DNA from: Selaginella tamariscina
Lineage: Eukaryota; Streptophyta; Lycopodiopsida; Selaginellales; Selaginellaceae
DNA length: 64,000 nt
Assembly (NCBI GenBank): GCA_003024785.1
Contig: PUQB01000400.1
Location: 160,644 to 224,643 of the forward strand
Reading direction: 5' to 3'
Positions 35,335 to 47,400 of the stretch are shown piece after piece (within the stretch, counting starts at the first letter, position 1; the number at the start of each line of letters is the position of its first letter). The notes beneath the pieces are model-generated. The model had not been told where the DNA came from, searched no databases, and saw nothing but the letters and a program-made list of their open reading frames with translations. A program made the position numbers and the translations under genes.

Positions 35335-36560
35335 ATTTAATAGTTATTTTAAACTCAATAAGGTTAAGGTGAATTAACAGGGATAAACTCACTAGAATAA
35401 TAATCAAGTTAAGGATAATAATTAGATTAATAAAGATAAATTCACTAGGTTAAAAATAATAATTATAAGGTAATTATGAAGATTAATTATGGTATATTCT
35501 AGAAATATCTATGGTATGACTAATTCCTTTATAAGATAGGGTTCTCACACTAGTGGAGAAGTCGAGGATTTGTAAGATAAGTTCTTTTGATTTTATTCTT
35601 TATTCTTTTCAATCTTTCTGTTTTTTAAATTTTTTTAATTTTCTTTCATGCAATTCTTATGGAGCAACAACTTTCGGAATAACTAATTTGCATCACACAT
35701 CAGCATGAACAGCTTTTTCAACACTTGCAAGTTTCAGTTCTAGTTTTTCTTCCTCAATCAAACTCATGTATGGCCTCAACCTTTTCGAGGGTTTTGGATG
35801 CAGATGTTCACCATTGGTTAGCTTATTTCATTAATATTGACATATCATGGGTGAACAGCTACGCATTGCCTTTGCGAATTTCCAATGTGTTTTTTAAATG
35901 TTGCTCTTCAATGGTATAATAGTCATTCACCACCAACATGTTTACTCACAAGTGAGCAATGTTGGTTCACCCTTCAAGCGGAATTTAAAGGAAAGCAGAA
36001 GATTCTAACGATGCATTTTAATAGATCCATAATTTGAAACAAGCATCAAATAAATCTATTATGCAATATGCTATTAAATTTCATGATTTCTTGATGTAGG
36101 TTGATCTACCATGTTCGAACATAACAAATTAGGAATGTTATGGCCTGTTCTTCGATTGGATCTTGTTAGTTATGTTCGGACATTGGTCCTGTCATTTTGG
36201 AAGAGGCTTTCACTTGTGCACAATGTTTTGAAATGGTTCAGAGTACAATTACCCATTTCAAAGGCCATCACTCTTCCAAATGCTCTTGCTAGTCATATGC
36301 CCATGGAGTAGAAGTTGCGCATTAATGGTGTTGGTCGTGGTCAAGGACAAGGATAGCGATGATTGTCTTGTTGGGCTTGTGGTGTAACTTAGTCACACTT
36401 ATCAACATTGTTAGTGGTTTCCCGATTATGACCATCATATCCAGATTAGCGTCCAAGTCAAAATCAACATTGTTGTTGTGCATGTTGCTTTCATGGAGGC
36501 GGGAAATGAATAGGTGTGTTGGGTACGGAGGCACTTAACACCTTTCCTTCATCTCATAGT
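35335..36560 (+). pseudogene. Ty3 gag relic related to element D
   Basis: An LTR-like end (ATAAGATAGGGTTCTCACAC, near 35536) is followed by a leader and a broken gag on the plus strand. Recognisable phrases are HQHEQLFQHLQ (about 35695-35730), KLGMLWPVLRLDLVSYV (36123-36180) and a possible zinc-knuckle remnant with CWACG (about 36368). The same order of phrases occurs in the element at 50957-56279. Many stops mark it as dead. Its continuation to the right is lost in spacer and the assembly gap. Confidence 0.6.
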
Positions 36561-36791
36561 CCTTTCTTTTTACCTCAGCTCGTGAACTCCTCATAAAGGA
36601 TTATCCCTATTTACACTACAAGGTTTCGTATATAGTACCCCTATAAATATTCTTATTGATCATGTTCTAGTATTTCTTTGATTTTTTGCTATGTGGTTAC
36701 GCATTGCAAGCAAGGAAGTTTTAACATGTGTTATATGGTGGGATGTACTTGAGTTTCTGTCTATACTTCTCAAGTACCTTTGTAGTTTGGG

Positions 36792-37032
36792 NNNNNNNNN
36801 NNNNNNNNNNNNNNNNNNNNNNNNNNNNNNNNNNNNNNNNNNNNNNNNNNNNNNNNNNNNNNNNNNNNNNNNNNNNNNNNNNNNNNNNNNNNNNNNNNNN
36901 NNNNNNNNNNNNNNNNNNNNNNNNNNNNNNNNNNNNNNNNNNNNNNNNNNNNNNNNNNNNNNNNNNNNNNNNNNNNNNNNNNNNNNNNNNNNNNNNNNNN
37001 NNNNNNNNNNNNNNNNNNNNNNNNNNNNNNNN
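36792..37032. other. Assembly gap (241 N)
   Basis: A run of unknown bases directly abutting a long-LTR copy on its right. The missing left part of that LTR (about 460 bases by comparison with 24427-24887) would have to lie here, so the true gap may be larger than shown. Confidence 0.98.
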
Positions 37033-38404
37033 CATAAATAAGGTAGAGTATACGTAGGAGAGCTCCTGGGTTCATGAATGAGTTCGTTGCTCTTCTGCCG
37101 GTGCAAGCTTCAGCTTGTGTCGTTAAGGTACAACCCTCTGTTGTGCCGCCCTAACTTCCAGATGCCAGGGGTACGTCCCACCTTCGGGGTAGCTTACCCT
37201 TAACGTTGGCGAATCCATGCCTGGGAGGTCTTGTCGGGATGCACGTTCCAAGAGGCAGAGGTTGAGGCTTGTCTCCAGCCTCCTCCTCCACGTCAAGCTA
37301 GGTGTAGCACTCACGGCCAAGCAAGGCACATCCGTGTCCTTGTCCAACTGTGGGCGTGGGATCTTGTTTGACAGGTTCACGTTACCTGGTTCCTGAGGGT
37401 TCATTGAGGGGTTCTAGAGTTGGCATTTAGGAACCACGTTTGTGGTACTTGGTGCAACTCTTGAATCTAAGGGCTATGGCATGATAGCCCACATCTGGAA
37501 GGCAGTGTCACATGGATGTGACACTGGGCTAAACGTCACATGGTACAACGCCCGAGGCACGCCCTTTGGGGTTATGTCATGGGCTTGTCGCTAAGGGGTT
37601 GGATACTCTAGCAAACAGGCATGCTTGTGCTTGCACTAGGGTGCTAAGCCTTGGGCATCCGCTCAAGGGAGGTTAGGTCTCGTAACTAGGTGTGCTTTGG
37701 CACACTTGGCTAGGGGAGTGTTCTCCTTGGAATCCAGGGTTGAACAACCTAAGCTCATTAGCAGAAGCCCTTTCGTAAGGCACTCGCAAGGTCATGTGCT
37801 TAGGGTTATCCCAAACCTAGCCTTAGGGAGTTTGCTTAGCAGAACACTCGTGTCCGCCTACGGCGCACACTCGTGTCCTCACTAAGTACTAGCCCTAGGT
37901 CTAGGGTATAACTTGGCCACTCAAACCCTTAGGGGTTAGTCGTGGTTCAGGGTACCCCTTGTCGCCCTAAAGGGGTTGTACTCCCGGATGAGGGTGATTC
38001 CTCAAGGGGTAAGTGACGATGCCTTAGCTCTGTCTAGGGGTATGTGTGGAACACACGTCTCCTTGATGGGGGTTAGGGCATGAGCCTGTCTAGGTCTTCT
38101 AGGGCAAGACCCTAAGTCAACTAGGGTTATCCCTCAAGGGTTTTGGGGGTAGACACTCTAGGGAGACTTAGGCTAAACCCTAAGTCAACTAGGGTTATCC
38201 CTCAAGGGTTCTGGGGGCAGACATTCTAGGGAGACTTAGGCTAAACCCTAAGTCTCCTGTCCACTTGGGCATTAGAGTCTAACCCTAGGGGTCGTTGGGG
38301 TTGTTCTGGGAAACTTAGCGTTGCTCACACAGGGTGATGACGCCAAATGGCCACCTGGCGCCACGTGTTGCCACGTGTTGGCCCTTTGGGTTAAAACTCT
38401 GACA
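37033..38404 (+). repeat. Third copy of the long LTR (partial, solo or 3' LTR)
   Basis: It matches 24890-26193 and 30357-31643 closely from CATAAATAAGG to CTCTGACA. It is not followed by a primer site, so it is either a solo LTR or the 3' LTR of an element whose body lies in the gap. A tandem duplication of about 72 bases (38105-38250, unit CCCTAAGTCAACTAGGGTTA...) distinguishes it from the other copies. It interrupts a B-type LTR on its right. Confidence 0.85.
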
Positions 38405-40072
38405 GCAAGACTTTCCTACAGGATATTCTTACCAGGATTCCGGACACAAGATACGGTTGCAGGATATTCCTACAGGATATGCCGCAGGATATGCCTAGAG
38501 GATAAGGGACATGTGGACTCTATCACAACCCGATACAGGATATAGGATTTCGGATACAGGATGCTGTCACAACCCGATACATGATACAGGATTCGGATAC
38601 AGGATGTAGAATTTCGGATAGAGGATACGGGTTAACAGGATATGCCTGCAGGATATTCCTACAGGATATACCTATAGGATATTCCTATAGGATATGCCTA
38701 TAGGATATGCTACAGGATATGCCTAGAGGATAAGGGACACTATTCTTAGCTCATGACTAGATTAGACTCATGACTAGATTAGATTGGAGTTGTGAGCATA
38801 AAAGCTCGACCTAATTGTTGTACAATCAGTTACTATCAACACCAGTCTTTCTATGATCATTCTTGTTCTTGTCTTGTTCTTATCTTGTCTTGCTCCTTTG
38901 CCTCCTGCTCTTGTCTCGCTCCTGGATCCTGTCCTGTTCCTATCTCGCTCCTAGATCCAATCTTGTTCCTGTCCTACTCCTGGATCCTGTCCTACGTCTT
39001 GTCTTGTTCCTGAGTTCCTAGTTCCTGTCTTATTTCCTATCCTGAGTCAAGCCTTCCTACTCTTGGAATCTTGCTCACTTCCTGTTTCCTGGATCGTGGC
39101 TTGACAGACTCATCTTAGCCTCTACATGCATGTAGTCACTTTGCATGCATGCAACCACTTTTAGCACTCATGCCTAGATTAGCTCTTGGAGTTGTGAACA
39201 TAAAGCTCCGACCTAATTGTTGTATAATCAGTTACTATCAACACTAGTCTTACTATGATCAATCTCGTTCTTGTCTTGTTTCCTGTCCTGCTCCTGTCTC
39301 GCTCCTGTTTCTTGTCCTACTCTTGGATCCTGTCCTGCTCCTATCCTGTTTCTGTCTTGTTCCTGGATCCTGCCCTGCGCCTTCCTGTCTTGCTCCTGGA
39401 TCCTATCTTGATCCTGTCTTGCTCCTGGATCCGTCCTATTCCCATAGTTACCGCGAACTTTTTCGACCTACAAACCCGACCTAGCCGACCTAGGTTGCGA
39501 CAGTTTAAAAAAATTCCCGACCTAGGTCGGAGGTTTCAAAAGATAAAAAGATAAAGAAATGTAAAAGAAAATAAATTAACATAATTCCAAATACATTTTC
39601 TGGCACATTTGGTGAATGACAACAATCAATACTATAGTCGCAACTCCCCCAAGGTGCGCTTTGATCCTTTGCGGCCTTCCTCCATACTCATTTCCACAAA
39701 ATTACATGTCCATCTAGATACACCTTTACCTTTGGCAAATTACCTTACTTTTTTTACATGTTCTTATGCCCAATCATCCTTCATGATGGTTTGAATGCAC
39801 AAAAGTCCTTAAATCCTGCTCAAATTGCTATTTTTTCTTTGCTCTACTGATTTCTTTAGGGTTTTTTTTTTAGGGCATTTTTTTAATTCCAAACAATTCG
39901 ACCTAGGTCGCCGATCTAGGTCGGAAAAGTTTTAAAAAACCACCGACCTAAGTCGGTGGTAACTATGCCTGTTCCTATTCCTGTCCTGCTCTCGGTCCTG
40001 CTCCTAAGTCAAGCCTTCCTGTTCTTGGAATCCTGTTCTCTTCCTAGTTCCTGGATCGTGGCTTGATAGCTT
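38405..40072 (+). repeat. Tandem LTR copies of element B
   Basis: A partial start region rich in AGGATATKCC (38405-38564) is followed by a full TG...CA LTR (38565-39106, TGTCACAACCCG to GCTTGACA). That LTR is immediately followed by a second copy lacking its 5' end (39107-40072). Both carry the CCTGTCCTGCTCCTGGATCC pyrimidine array on the plus strand. The second is interrupted by the small element at 39443-39967. There is no coding sequence between them, as expected after unequal recombination. Confidence 0.65.
39443..39967. mobile_element. Short inverted-repeat element (MITE-like), nested in a B LTR
   Basis: The 525-base insert starts CATAGTTACC and ends GGTAACTATG, exact terminal inverted repeats of at least ten bases. 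Sub-terminal inverted CGACCTAGGTCGG-type repeats occur at both ends (39474-39530, 39899-39955). It breaks the CCTG-rich LTR array, which resumes at 39968. The interior has no convincing gene. It fits a non-autonomous DNA transposon; superfamily not determined. Confidence 0.7.
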
Positions 40073-42066
40073 CTAGCTTATTCTCAGAAATGGCCTCCAT
40101 TAGGTTGGACAGCTGAGCTCCTAGATATATTCAGTTACGACCTTGCATCCTCATGTTAGCCTTGACTTCTTTTGCATTCCACAATAGAAGAGAACCCTCT
40201 TCAAATTCCATTCTAACAACCTTAGTGTATTTGTACAGGGTGTCCACCCAAACTATTAAACATAAGACCCTTGGTACACATTGTGACATAATGAATTACC
40301 ATCTTGGACCTTAACAATTTATGTACCAACTAACTCGCTATTGTAGAGAAGCTGTACCTTGTCTTCAGTGTTAAACATAATGACTTAATGACTTGTATAT
40401 AAAGTTTTATTGTTCATTTAAGCAATAAATTAAAATCTAAGTTCTTAAAATCCAAACTAAATGGTAAAGATAAAGTTTATCCCACATAAAAATTCAATGA
40501 GATTTATCTTGGCTAAGGTTTTTTATAATTTTGAACTACACCCAAACCTTAAATTGTTTTGAAATAAATCACACTCATACGTACAAGGGCAAAAAGGCAC
40601 TGGCGAGATTTATCCCTCCTATTATGAGGATGTCAACAATGCCTTGATGGGATAAATCTCGCTCATAATGCAAGAGATTTAAAAGCTTAGAGAATTATCT
40701 CATAATGTAAAAGATAAATCATGTTGATATTTTAGGAGGTCGATTAAAATTTGGTGGAATTAATCTCGTTAGCATGTTAACTAGTTTAGAAAGCTTGGGT
40801 AGGATAAATCCCATTGAAATCCATAGAGGTCAACAAAGTCATGAATGTGGATTATAGGGCCAAAAACTCTTGAATGGACAAATCCTGTTAGTTCCAACAA
40901 ATAGAATGTGTGATTTTAAATGGATAAAAAGGTTTTGATAGGATAAATCTTGCAAGTGTCGAGGGCAAGTATGCACCGACGGGTATGATTTGCAAAGAGA
41001 TTTATCTTGTTTAACTTTTATTTATATTTTTGATAATATAAATTCCGTTTTAAATCTCAATCAAAAGGATCAATAACCCTAAATCTACTTGGATTTAGAA
41101 AGAGTTTATGAGTGTAGAGAGAAACAATCTTTATAAATAATTTTTAAAACAAATCTTAGCACTTACTTTTAAGCAATGAGTGAGCCTTGTGTTTTCCCTT
41201 AATTGAAGCTCTTTTTTCTTAAATGAAATTTTATTAGGGTGAAGGAAAAAAATGAAGAATAGAATAATGAACCTTATAAAAATTGCAAATCTTAGTGTAA
41301 GAGGGAAATTCAATGCATTTTAAATTACATGTTAGGACATAGAATTTACAACAACTAACAATTTGTTAGGGTAAGGATATTTTAACTGAATTGACACAAG
41401 TGACTGACAATTGTATATCACTTATTGCTAATGATTTTAATAGTAGGAAGTATACAAGTTTGGATAGATTTCTTAATTTTATTATTCTAAAATATTCTTC
41501 TCTTAAACTAAATTATCAATCCTAAACATTATTATCAATATTAATATATACATATGTTATATATAAGGGGATCAATGTATATTATCTCATAATATGAAGT
41601 ATAATAAATAATATGATATATTTAAAATATATCATGTAATATATGGGTAGTGTGTACATACTATTATACTTAATGTATTTTAAAAATAAATTGGTTTTAT
41701 ATGTCAGTGTATATGCATATCGAATTAAATGTAATATTCCCAATTTTTTTTTAATATATTCTGAGTGTTGCAAGAAGTATATAATCAAAGTTTTTAATAT
41801 GTGTGAATTTTAAATATATTAAATATAATAAATATTATATTTATTTGATTATCTATGTGAGCATATGTATAATATATTTATTTTGAAAATATGTATAACA
41901 AATCTAATTTTCTATATACACACATGTATATACATAATAATAAATATATATGTGAGACTGTTTTGACTCACAGGATCCTCAATAATAAGTATTCTAAGAA
42001 ATTTATTAAGTAGCTGGAATGAGAAAGGAGCTTTCTTAAAAATTTTCTTATGTTTTTAATAATAAC

Positions 42067-42099
<33 letters not shown>

Positions 42100-42420
42100 A
42101 TATATAATAATATTCAATTATGCTAGCAATATCAACTAAATCTTGCTAAGATAAATAATTGAAAACATTCCTTTTAATAAAATTTAATTACATTTACTTA
42201 AAATTATCTCTCTAAGGAGCTCATACCTTGAAATCTAAAAACATGTATACAATGTGTCATGTTTAAAGAACGAGGAGATTTAGTACAAGCATAATGGAGC
42301 ATAAGTAATAATTTTCATATATAAACATATGTTCTGCAACATTGCAAACCTTGGTTAATTACATACAAATATACAAAAGATGGACATACACATACTAAAC
42401 TTAATTAAAACTCTTGGACT
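40073..42420. other. AT-rich intergenic DNA
   Basis: No gene recognised. 40600-41000 contains recurrent GATAAATC-type words in both orientations. 41500-42110 is extremely AT-rich with TATA microsatellites (42067-42107). The short minus-strand frame around 40110-40230 (VRMEFEEGSLLLWNAKE) could be a transposon scrap but is too short to assign. Confidence 0.5.
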
Positions 42421-42611
42421 CTTCCATTTATTCGATAGGGGTGATACGCATCCTTTTTGAGCTCGTTCCTTCTTCTTTCTTCTTCTTATTCCTAAGCTCT
42501 TCAAGTTTCTTCTCTAGTTTTATGGGGACTTATCTCCTACTCTCTTTCACTATGTAATTCATCAATTCCTTCTTCTTCCTGTTGCACTCCACCCTCTGGT
42601 TGCCATCACCA

Positions 42612-43086
42612 TCACCTTCCTCGTTCATTTTCTGCTCTAGTGAGAAGTTTTTCTTCGGGATGGGCAACGATGTGGTTCCTCTTACATGCAATGCAGCAAA
42701 ACTTCTTCTCCACCCCATCGTTTTCCACGAGCGGCCTACCACAACGTGTACACGCACTTCTAACCACGACCACCCCACGGAAGCGGCTGTTGGGTCTATC
42801 CACATAAACGATGGAGTTCTTATTAAATTGGTAGCGTTGAATATCTCCCACGTCCATATGTTCCTCAGCATCGGAACTCTCTATATACACAGCATGCTGC
42901 CTTTTGTGTATCTCCATAATCTTGTGTCCAAGATGGTGGTGGCGGCAGCGGCAGGTGAAGAGACAACATTCGGTGCAAAAACAGTCGCATGATCCGTGGA
43001 TTTTGACACCTACAGAGCTTGTAGAAAGTGCCATCTGGTCCACATTCCTTGACCATAGTCTCGATCCAACCCGGACACGTGCCCAT
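42612..43086 (-). CDS. PLATZ-family zinc-dependent DNA-binding protein (one frame break)
   Basis: PLATZ proteins are plant-specific Cys/His zinc proteins that bind A/T-rich DNA in the nucleus and usually repress transcription. The N-terminus (MGTCPGWIETMV...GTFY, ATG at 43086) lies in one frame. After about 43015 the homologous frame continues as VKIHGSCDCFCTECC, then HHHLGHKIMEIHKRQH, DVGDIQRYQFN, YVDRPNSRF, CTRCGRPL and KFCCIACKRN, in the family's order and spacing. It stops at 42612. One base change of frame joins the halves, so the break may be an assembly indel. At about 157 residues it is short for the family (often 200-250), and the C-terminal tail is mostly missing. No intron is needed. 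Confidence 0.8.
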
Positions 43087-44560
43087 TTTGTATAACCTAG
43101 ATTACAATAAGGGAAAACAGATAAAAGAACATATATTAAGGAGAATTCGTATTATAATACCCCACTTTGAGATTGCAGTAGCAGTTCGGCTGGCTCAGAT
43201 GAATGTAGAAACCTAAGTAGGGTGCTCGTTTTTTAATATGGGGATTTTCATCTCACGTCCACGCACGTGAGCATGCTATCTTAGTAATACTGGAATATTC
43301 TTATATCCATGTCCATATTAAACCACGTGTCCATCTCAGATTATTAAGAGATTATTGTTTCTTAAAGTTTATACAACCTAGTAGTTAGTAAATTCTATCC
43401 ACACGTTTATATATACTTCGATATATTATTGATGTGTATACATACACACACATGTATATATATTTGGGATTTCACAATTACAGATGATATTCGAGAATTA
43501 ATCCCTGGAGACGCGAAAGTATCTGTAAAAGTGTACATAACGTGCAACCTCTCTCTCAGACACACACAACACGCGCGCGCGCGCGCACACGCACACGCAC
43601 AGTATATAAACGTCACAACTTGCATGACTTTGACATTAAATATACTGGAGTATATACAGTTATTATTTTTATCAGTTATAGTACAACCTAGTATATACTG
43701 AGGTGTTCATCTATGTTTAAATATTTTTAAATAAGTCATGTTTAGTACATTGAAAAATAAGTCATCAAGAAGATACATATACCAATTGTTGTATGTGTAT
43801 GTTTGTATATGTTTATTTATTCACAATATATACCGTATGTACAGTTTTAATAAAAATATATACATTCACGTGGTACGATGCATATGAAATGCGTGGATGT
43901 CGACTTTACCATTTTTTTTAGTTTCCCCCACAGTGAGTGCTAAATATAATTATATGAATGCATATTTTGTTTTAACACATGATATCAAATATAATATACG
44001 ATATTAAATACACATATAAGACTAGTAAAACCACATGTTAGTATGTTACACACACACACGCACATGGACGCACGCAACGCTCAAGGAGTTGACTGGTGTT
44101 GACCAGTCGGGGTCATGCATGCATGCAGCATGCGTGACAGCAACGGTTGGTTTGGTCAGTCATCGTGAATATGTGAGGTGTCATCCAAATGTGTGCGTGC
44201 GCGTGTGCGCGTTTTTGTATGAATCATCATTCCCCGTATCTGACTCAACTAACAATATGTAACAACTTTCCAAATTCAAATTCTCCCGCTCCCGCCCGGA
44301 ACCACATTCTATACTGAATATTCTTTATTAACATTTAGGTTTAGGGTTTAAAGTTAAATTAAGCTTAACCTTGATAAATGTGTAATGAATGGCAAGTCAC
44401 GAGGGTTTCTCAAACGATAAAGTAGATATGGACCCTGCAAAACATACACATATTCCGCATAATCATGTCACCTATATATATTTATATATTCATGCATATA
44501 TATATATATATATTATATATGGTGCAAAAATATACAAGGTAACCCGAACAAATAGCAAAT
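43087..44560. other. Intergenic, microsatellite-bearing
   Basis: No gene. It contains CA/CG alternating repeats (43557-43605, 44048-44080), GCATGCAT words and AT-rich DNA. It would include the PLATZ promoter on its left side and, from about 44540, the likely 3' untranslated part of the next minus-strand gene. Confidence 0.45.
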
Positions 44561-44749
44561 GATGTACAAAACTTTCATTAAGAACTTAAAACTAAGTACA
44601 ACTGAATAGAGAAAAGAAAACCAAAAACTCTTCACTTTTTACACAGCCGGAAGTCAGTGTCTACTACCAGCTATATACATTTGGACCTGCCTGAGCCACT
44701 CCCAAACAAAACAAAACGGATCAACTCGGACACCGAGCATCGGACAGCT

Positions 44750-45276
44750 TCAAACCGGTTGAACCGATTCCAATCCGGGCTGAACCAACACATCAAGGGT
44801 TGCAACTGCTCTCTTCAGCCACTCCCCATCCGACTCCTGAAACTCTCCGAAATCTAAGCTGATCACTTCCCCATCAAGAAACTCAAGAATATTGTTCACT
44901 CGTTTCTGTTCCTCCCCAAGAACAGAGCACGATAAATCGCCTCGGACAACGCCGGACTGGAACAACCCCCAATACCAAGCTCATCATCGGACGCCTCAAG
45001 CAAGTAGCTCAAGTCCAAGCTGCCGGACTCAGACGGATTAAGACTGGCCGACATAACATTCTCGGATTCGACCTCATTTCTTGCCGGCGTAGAGGACCCA
45101 GATGAGAGATTAATCTCCTCCTCGAGGCTCTTCATAACACCGGTGATAAGCTCGTGAGAAGAGCCATCTGCGAACTCTTCTTCATCCTCCTCAATCCCCA
45201 GCCCATTGCATATCTTCTTGAAGCACTCTTCTTCCTCTTTTGCATCCTCCCTCGCTCTCTTACAACCGAACTCCAT
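44750..45276 (-). CDS. Uncharacterised acidic protein
   Basis: I do not recognise a named family. The minus-strand frame starts MEFGCKRARED at 45276 (an upstream in-frame Met at 45318 is less likely because the leader between is hydrophobic and atypical). It gives an acidic, Ser-rich protein with ELITGVMKSLEEEI and a LSYLLEASDDELGI motif that looks conserved. The frame stops at 44896. A second frame, open from 44965 to the stop at 44750, carries EEQKRVNNILEFLDGE and continues the protein if one base of a G-run near 44925 is miscounted, giving roughly 175 residues. There is no signal peptide or membrane segment. The pattern suggests a small nuclear or regulatory protein, as inference only. Confidence 0.6.
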
Positions 45277-45440
45277 AGAGGAAAACGATCGAAAAATAAG
45301 AATTTGAAAACAACCCAATAAGAGAAATACGAGAAATTACTAGAAAATCAGAAATAATTCGGAAAAACAATCGGAAATCGGAATGCAGTCAGAGAGCGAC
45401 AAAGCAAGACGGTTAAATAGGGCAGTAAAAGGTTCGGCTA
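45277..45440 (-). promoter_or_regulatory. Likely promoter/leader of the acidic-protein gene
   Basis: Read on the minus strand, CTATTTAACC (about 45413-45422) lies about 140 bases before the ATG at 45276, a reasonable position for a plant TATA box plus a 5' leader. The GC-rich stretch beyond it (45430-45610) contrasts with the AT-rich surroundings. Prediction only. Confidence 0.35.
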
Positions 45441-45625
45441 TGGCGGCTTGCCGGTGGGACCCACCACCGGCCGTATCGTACCGGGAACGGGTCACCTACT
45501 ATAGTCTAATGGGTCCAATTAGATGCCTCCACGTGGCACCGCCACGCTGGTTCTTTTTTATCCTTGGGGCCATTTTTATAGGCGGGCTTCTAGATAACGC
45601 CGCCGGTCAATTAAGGGTTATTTAG

Positions 45626-47192
45626 GTGCGGAATATTCTAGAGGTTTAGGTGAGAATATTCTCTAGTCAAATTCGAGGTTCTAGGCATCATGCATGCATG
45701 CATGGGAAAACTATATGGTTGGTGCATCTACGGATTTTGTTCACGAGTATAATGCGGTTTGGTTCACACATGATGAATAAATATGAAATTAATATTAATT
45801 AAATAAAGAGCTTAATTTGAAAAATAATAAAAATGTAATTAGTAGAAAATGCTAAGTTGGGAAAAGAATATTGCACGCCAAAGATCGTGCTGAATTATTT
45901 CGTGGATATCGCGCCGCATCTGCATCGGAAAGCTGCATGCCTAGCTGGCTTTGCCGTATAATTTACTCTATGCATGTAACGTACGTGACACATATTATTA
46001 ATGTTATTTTAAAGACATGTATATCCGTATTTTAATAAAAATTGACCTTGGTATAACCGGGTGGACTTTAATATATAACGTAATACAACGGGAAGTTTAA
46101 TTTTCGACTGGTACACAATGTTGAATAACAGTCAACCTTTGAATGTTTGGCTTTTCTAATAAGATTAAAAAAAACGGCAATGTTACCCTACGTGTTATCC
46201 ACCGTTATGTCCAAGTTTGAATCTCCACCGTCTCCACACATGGCTATGTTATCCACCGTTAGATGGCCATTTAGGGTTTAGAATTATGTTATCTACCGTT
46301 GGATGTCCAAGTTTGAATCTCCGGGTTTAGGGTTAACATGGAAAAGACAATTTTACTAGGCATTTTCTCTTTAACGTAAGGAATGATAACACTTATATTT
46401 GACTTATACTTTATGTCAACATTGTAGAATCTTCAAACTTGTGCAAATGTCATCATTTTTGTTTTCCACGACTTTGAAGATATGGTGTATGTGTATGTAT
46501 ATATATATATATATATAATATCTACAAGAATATATAAACTCCAACAACGCGACAACAGCATGTTTATATAATGCGCCAAGCAACCTACTGTCTTCCTTGG
46601 ACCTTCTTTTGACAATATGCACAGAGAAACACTTGGTACATTTTGTTTAATAATATAAATGATCATATATTGGAATTGACATAGTCTATATATATATATG
46701 CTTTCCAGATCATTGGGGCGTACGTGGTCCACTTTGTTGTTGTCCCTTGAGTGGCCTAACATACACATATATATATAAGCTTTTTCAATTATAGGTATAT
46801 TCTTAATCTTTAAAATGTGCATCTCAATCATACTCCAAGTGCTGCTTAATGGATAGTCGTATCTTGTGTTTCACATGAACTTAAAACCATCATGACCTGT
46901 AGCATACTTTAAGTGCGTGCGTGCGTGCGTGTGCGTGTGTGTGCATGAACCTCAGTGTGATGTTAATCGCTTGTATTTTGCGAGAATCAAGTTGTTAAAA
47001 ACTATTTAATAATATAATATATTAAACGTTGCGAACTGTGCAGTCAAGATACCATTTGAACGTTTCAATGAAATCTTAGGCTAAAATGATAGGGAATGTA
47101 CAATAGTTTAATCGGACAATCACTTATAACTGCAAGATTCACAAAGATACACTGCAACCTATATATATATATAATGTGTGTGGGTGTGGGTG

Positions 47193-47228
<36 letters not shown>

Positions 47229-47400
47229 CACTATCTTTTGTAACAGTTAGAGTTGAGGCCAGTTCACCAACCAACAACAAATTCTGTATTCAGGAAACTC
47301 CAAACACTTGTCTTTTTCATAACCTAATGTATATTTGATTCTAGTAGCCCCTTTAGTTTTAGTTTCACATTAGTTTAATATATAAACTAGTTTACCATTC
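45626..47400. other. Intergenic; short tandem repeat and microsatellites
   Basis: No gene. 46190-46330 has three imperfect copies of GTTATCCACCGTTNGATGTCC, two followed by AAGTTTGAATCTCC. TA/TG microsatellites occur at 46480-46517 and 47159-47226, the latter within 250 bases of the HIPP start. Confidence 0.45.

Noticed and set aside
44035..44262. A 75-codon plus-strand open frame
   Set aside because: Its codons come from CA/CG microsatellite and GCATGCAT repeats; no homology or structure is visible.
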